The notes under the pieces are model-generated. The model saw only the letters and a list, made by a program, of their open reading frames with translations. It was not told where the DNA came from and ran no database searches. Both the position numbers and the translations under genes were made by a program. A DNA stretch of 64,000 bases from Laguncularia racemosa (lineage: Eukaryota; Streptophyta; Magnoliopsida; Myrtales; Combretaceae): contig JBBMOL010000091.1 of NCBI GenBank assembly GCA_037954665.1, positions 1,798,001 through 1,862,000 of the forward strand. Reading direction: 5' to 3'. Positions 58,170 to 64,000 of the stretch are shown here, piece after piece (position 1 is the stretch's first letter; each line of letters starts with the position of its first letter).

Positions 58170-61100
58170 TACAGAGTGGTCCTTCCAATATGTCAATGAA
58201 AAAAAATTCATTACATATTACATGTTAAAAACTTAATGAGTAATGCGCACATAACAACTAAACTTTGATACCCGATAAGATGGTAGGTGATTTTTAGAAA
58301 CACTTACTGTGGCTCTATTGACAAAGCAATGGTACGGCAAACTCAGAGCTGCTCTCCATTTATACAGTGCCATGCAGGTCAAATTGAATTTTTCTTTTTT
58401 TAAAAAAAAAACCCAAATAGATATTTCTGAATAACATTCCCTTACATGCATCATAAAATCACATATCACAATTTTACATTAGTAGGCAACATACAATATA
58501 TCGGGTTTGGAAGTTGGTCAACAATTCTATTTGTAAATAGAAGATTTTCCACTACTCATTCGAATCAGGAATATTATATTGTAACTCCAAAATTGCAATC
58601 GATTAAAACTTGAAGCATATTAATTAAATAAATAAAGATAAATTGCAAAAACATTTCATTACATTTATTTTATTTGTGCTTAGTCCCTTCATTTGAACTT
58701 TTATAAGACTATTTTTACCTTTAATTTTATATCTTTTTATTATTTTATACAAGTATAAAATAGTTTAACAACCTCTAAGTGCATTTTGTTTTTAAGATTA
58801 AGAGATCTACACGTATAATATAAAATACAAGAGTTAAACATATATGATATAAATATAAAAGGATATAGTTATAATTTACACAATTATAATCAATTGTGGG
58901 TAAGCCTCAGAAGCTATCGATTGGATTTATGGGAATTACAGGAGTCGCCATCTAGGCTTGTACGTTACGTAGTATTGGCAAAAGGGCACCCATAATTCCA
59001 TGCCATGTGGTTTATCCAAGCTTTGTCAGATCTCGTGTTAATGGCATTTCATCTGTAATCATGCCGATAGACACGTAAAAAGCTTTGAAAATAAATTTCG
59101 GCAACATTAGTTACTTTTCGTCGAGATTATCACAGTCACTATACATCTTCATGGCATGGCATAGTGTCTTACAAGAAAAATATACCATAGAGAAAACAAA
59201 ATCCATAAGAGCTAATAATTGTTTTGGAATATATTCGAATAGGTGATCTTTATTAGAAGTGTTTTTCACCCAAACTAGATTTATTCTTATCTTAACTAGG
59301 CCCAAACAAATTGGGAGGGCCACTGAGGTTGCTAGGTTTTTTTTTTTCAGGTGAAAATCCCTTTGGAAGAGTCCAATGTTTTTTCGTGGGCCATGCAATA
59401 AGTTCTGCTCATAAAATAAAATTTGGGTCCAGATTCAAAATGATGGAGCCCAAAAGAATCCTTGCAGTCATTAGTCTTGTATTCTATTTTCTTCAAAATA
59501 GCTTAAAAATGTTTTTTTTTTTTTGGCTTATATTTATGAATTCGATGCATGTTTATGTAAATTTTCAGTAGATTTAGCTTAGTTTCTTCATTTCTTCTGT
59601 TATTGTTGTTGCTGTTTCTCAATCTAGAACTACTTCAACTTTTATGAATTGGAGAGATCAATATATTTTGGCCATTTTTGTGTTTGTTTGCTGATATTAA
59701 TGAGTGGCTAGCTTGTTTGCAAGTTCATTATGTAGCTTAACTTAGTTTGTTGGAAAATGTGAGATATATATATATATATTATAGTTAGTCAATTATTTTT
59801 GCTTTTGATGTCTTTAAAGCTCTAATCTAGGATAGCTAATGGATGTGTTTAAATTTAAGTGCATCAACATGATACAATAATTGAGTTAGTGCAAAAATTT
59901 TCTAAAATTCAATACTCTATTTTGATTAACTGGCTTAGTTTTAGTAGATTCTTGTTTAATAGCAAGGATTAAATATTAGCACCACTATTTCCACATGAAA
60001 CATGAGTATCAAGTAAGATCACACAAGTGTTTTTTCTTCCTTGCTAATTTGCTAATAATCGTTTTTACATGGTTGCATTGAGCAAATGAGCTCATTGTAA
60101 CTCGAGGGAATAGAGGGTACTTTTGAATTGATAGAGACCTAAATTTGGAAACTTATGCTAAAACCGATATCTTAGAACATGATAAATGAACACCATATAA
60201 TGAACTATGCCTTTAATTTATACTCTAAATCATTTGGTTGTCGATTATTAATTTCGTTTTTAGTATAGATTCTACACTAGCATCACCATTACAAACCTCA
60301 AAGCTATATCCTAAACTATTTAAAACATAGTTAAGAATAGCTTCGTAATTGCTCACCATGTTTCAATATCGATCCTATATGTCCATCAGGTTAACCAAGA
60401 AGATGGGTGTCACACAAGGAGTGCCATGGATAGATAGTAGGCTATGAGCTTGGGCTTTTGTCACTTGATGCCTACCATTGTATTGAGTCATTAATATACT
60501 GGATGGGTAAGTAAATATCCCAGTTTCACTGGCCCACTCTATTTATATATTTTCTATTAATTAGATCATATAATTCTAAAGTCGATCCACTTCCAATATC
60601 ATTTCAGATTAAATTAATTACTTAGTGAATTTTAATAATGGAATAAATTCGTGTAACATAATAAGATGATCTAAAACCCTCATCGTGAAATATCTCCACC
60701 ATCATCTTTAGGGAAAAAAAATTACAAATAACAATAATAATAATAATATTATTATTTAATCAACAATTAATTAAGACAATCAATTTTATTTGAAATATAA
60801 AGAGATTTAAATCTAATCTATTTTAAATTATTCTTGTCTAACTTTATCATAACAGTTGGTATCTTGAACTTGTGGTGTGGACGAGCATTTTTAGTGCTCA
60901 TCATGCTTACGTTAGATTGAGAAAAATGAAATTGTGCGAGATTAAAAGCAAAATCTCTAATTGTAAGATTTTCTACCCACATAATCATTTTAATTATCAT
61001 ATATAATCCTTTCACTTACAATAAATTTATTCGAATAAATCCTATAAATATATTTTATCTGTGTCTTATCTATAATTTATTAAACTATATCACCCATTAA

Positions 61101-64000
61101 ATTTATAAAATCCATTTAAAAATCTTAATAATTCTATATATCTAACATTGATAAGCTTAGTACACCATACACTGTATATGAAAAGATTTTTTCCCTCTTT
61201 CAAAGTATTAAGCCTATGTATTGTGAATATGGCTAGCTAGCATCTAGGGATCTAGATTAGGTAAATATCTAAATAATCATTTCAGCAATTATAACGACCC
61301 CTCTCTCACTCTCTGCGCGTATATATATAAATATAATATTTGAGTATCACATGTTACTAAGTGGAAGTCCGAGTAAAAAGCAAAGAATCGAGCATTAGGC
61401 ACACGCGTGGTTTCTGTGGGTTCTCCTGTCTAGACATCCAAAACAAGCCCCTCCATTTAGCGCTTTATATATATATATAATTCAAACTTCTTTCATTTTC
61501 CTTTTTTTTTTCTTTATTGCTTACATGTCATTCTCTTGTCACATCATCCCTACTTTGGGACATCTCTCTCTAGGTTATGGATTCGTGTCCATTAAACATG
61601 GGTGAATCTAACGCATGGGTGGATATTAATCACAATATATACATAGAGTAAATAAATAGCTTTTTTTAAATAGATTAAATTATAAAGATATTTCTTGAAA
61701 AATATTAAAATTATAAAAGATTCAAAATTTTAAATTATTATATCCCTCTTCCAATACAATATTAAAATTATTGCTGAGCCCTATTTATTATTTTATTTAA
61801 GAATTCTTTTTATTTAGTTAATATTTTTAGAGGTATAAATGGATCGTTATGTAATTTTGATATTTTTTAAGAGATTTCTCCTTAATTTACCATTTTTTTA
61901 ATAATGTAGTCCTATTGTATATGGTTGGAACTTAGTCCATCCTTGTCTGTGAGCTCTTTTTGTTAACTTGCCAATATAAGCGATGAGGGGAAAAAAAAAA
62001 AAAGAAAGAGAAAAAAAAAAAGGAGAAAAAGTGTATGTCCATTGGGATGGGACATAGGTGTGTGCTTAGAAAAGGACACAATCCCATTGTTTCAGGCAAC
62101 CACCACTCAATATATAACAAATTTGTGATTATTTGAACAATGAGATTATTAGGACCGACAAAAGAAGCGAGTAATATGGAGTAAACATGCAAAAATCTAT
62201 GTACGCTCAATACAACAATTAAAATGATTGATCTTTTTCCCTCTTTTAGGAGAATACCTTTTTCTAAAAAAAAAATCGAAAATTTTCTCAAGGAGAAAAA
62301 ACATTTTTAGAGTTAATTAAAAGGCCTTTTGGACTATACATATATATATATATATATAGAGTAGAGGTGTATCCATGATGTGTATACAAAAATTAAATAA
62401 AGCAGTATCATATAATGATTAATGATTTGAAAAAAAATTATACATAAATAGTCTCCAAAAATACATTAAAAATAAACTAAAAAAATGTACAATTAAGATA
62501 AATACATTATTAGTTTTTTTATTAAAATACATTGAAAATATTTTAATCATATTTAATTTGCTTCATCAAAGAATTATCATGTGCATAAAAATAATCAAAG
62601 AGATACAATTATCCAAATATATATATATATGTTAGACTTAAAGTAACATGTAAGTAGTTAGCACATGCATTACATACACAATGAAAAAAATATTAAAGTA
62701 GAAAAGGAAACGTTCATTTAGAATATTTAAATGATAAGTAGTTACCCTTTTTTCTCTAATGGAGGTGGCATTGGATTGGACTTGGTGGTTTAAATGGTCA
62801 ATTTACTAATTTAACCCTTGAGGATGAGATGTGGAATTAAAAATATATATAATTTAAAAATAGTTAGTGGAATTAATCATAAAAGACTCTAAACAGTTAA
62901 AAACTCTTTATTTGCATTAATATTATATATATACGTGTGTGTTGTCTATATCTTAATATATCTATTTGCATTTGATGTTTATATATTTTAAATTTGACAT
63001 CCATATTTAATCCGTACCTAATCCACTTCAATTGCAAAATGAATATCTGAATATTGTCTTTTTTTTTTTTTCCCTTTTTATCTTGCCATAATTATGGTGA
63101 TTAACCAATTAGTTGGAAAATGAATGTTAGTTTATGTTTTTTACGGGAAAATATTTAAGATATATATTTTATTCATTGAAAAAAAAGGGAATAATAGATT
63201 TTTTTTTTTGTAACAATAAATAATTAAAGAGTAATTGGTAGTCATTTATTAGGCATTTAATCCTCTAAGAGGGATATTAACGTACTTATACTTTCATTTT
63301 TTTTTTGTCCGCATCTTATTGCAGCAAATACATACTTTGAAAACGATATTAAAATGCTAACAAACAGTTAGAAAAAAAAAAAAAAGAAGAAGACGAACTT
63401 ATATTGAAGTCTAAGATACCGACCGTATACGCAATCATACCAAAATAGTTGTCTTACGAGTTCTTCTTTTAAGCTTGGGCAACAGCCTTTGGGATCCAAC
63501 CGAAATCCACTAGGGCAAAATACATCCTATCAGTATCATTACTTCATGGAAAACCATTTCATTGTAAATATATCTTTTGTAAAGGATGCATATTACTGAT
63601 TTATGTGACATTTTGTAATCATGGAAGTAAATTAATGTACATAGTCCACTGTAGTTGATATCCAGTAATTAACTGCCTTTGTTCTATCTCATTATCATTA
63701 TTTAATAATTCCTCGTTGACTTCCCCACCACATGATGTTGCTAAAAGATATTGTTATAAATTTAAGATACAAGGTAGGGCAATCAATATTAATGTGGTCC
63801 ATCGTCTCCATAAAAACGAAGTGGTGTGCCATCATGGCACTAAATTTATTTTATGTAATGTGTTTTGACTCCTGTCAATAAGAACATCAAGAAGATTCAC
63901 ATCCACGCGTATGAGCATGCCACAGTAGAACCCATTTCCTTATGATCCATCACTTTTGTATAGACATGGGCATACGTGTCCCGACCGCAACCGGCTTCGT
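58170..64000. other. AT-rich intergenic DNA to the window end
   Basis: Short frames (58233-58469, 59111-59398, 59311-59571, 60818-61015, 61932-62291) have low-complexity or unrecognised translations. Microsatellites include (TA)n at about 59765-59780 and 62338-62358. No RNA gene or element end was established. Confidence 0.5.

Noticed and set aside
58935..58955. GGAGTCGCCATC, complement of part of the Tat primer site
   Set aside because: The match is 12 bases only, with no flanking LTR or coding sense recognised. It may be a remnant or chance.

Overview
The window is nuclear DNA from a flowering plant, most likely a eudicot. It is AT-rich and gene-poor, carries plant-type Ty3/gypsy, Ty1/copia and hAT elements, and holds one intact plant-specific gene: an intronless zinc-finger homeodomain (ZHD) transcription factor on the minus strand at 44795-45802. 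No bacterial, viral, organellar or CRISPR structures were seen. The species cannot be named from the sequence.

The main structure is a nest of transposons at 3980-21570. An outer minus-strand Ty3/gypsy chromovirus (3985-21565) has 541-555 bp LTRs, an initiator-Met-type primer binding site and a 5-bp target duplication AATTT. A GC-rich non-autonomous hAT-like element (4573-5554, 8-bp duplication TCCACAAG) sits in its 3' end. A complete plus-strand Tat-lineage gypsy element (6858-17815, 2.1-kb LTRs, duplication CTCCT) splits its pol gene. The nesting order agrees with LTR divergence counted by eye: about 20 substitutions in 541 bp for the outer pair, and fewer than ten in 2.1 kb for the inner pair. 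The inner element has RT, RNase H, a second RNase H and integrase in one frame broken by four nonsense codons. Its gag is internally deleted and a long tandem-repeat array fills its 3' noncoding region.

The rest holds older remnants: a copia gag fragment near 24.7-25.2 kb, a minus-strand Tekay/Del-like gypsy at 33.5-36.8 kb carrying a small inverted-repeat element, and a plus-strand Athila gag-protease remnant at 52.7-56.4 kb. A truncated copy of the ZHD gene that keeps only the linker and homeodomain lies at about 27952-28288, some 17 kb from the intact gene and in the same orientation. The remaining sequence is AT-rich intergenic DNA with microsatellites and short local duplications in which no gene could be supported.

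I found no undescribed multi-gene system. The most interesting points are the young but coding-defective Tat element, which was probably mobilised in trans; its 132-bp higher-order repeat array; the hAT-like element carrying an RNase H fragment; and the homeodomain-only ZHD copy.
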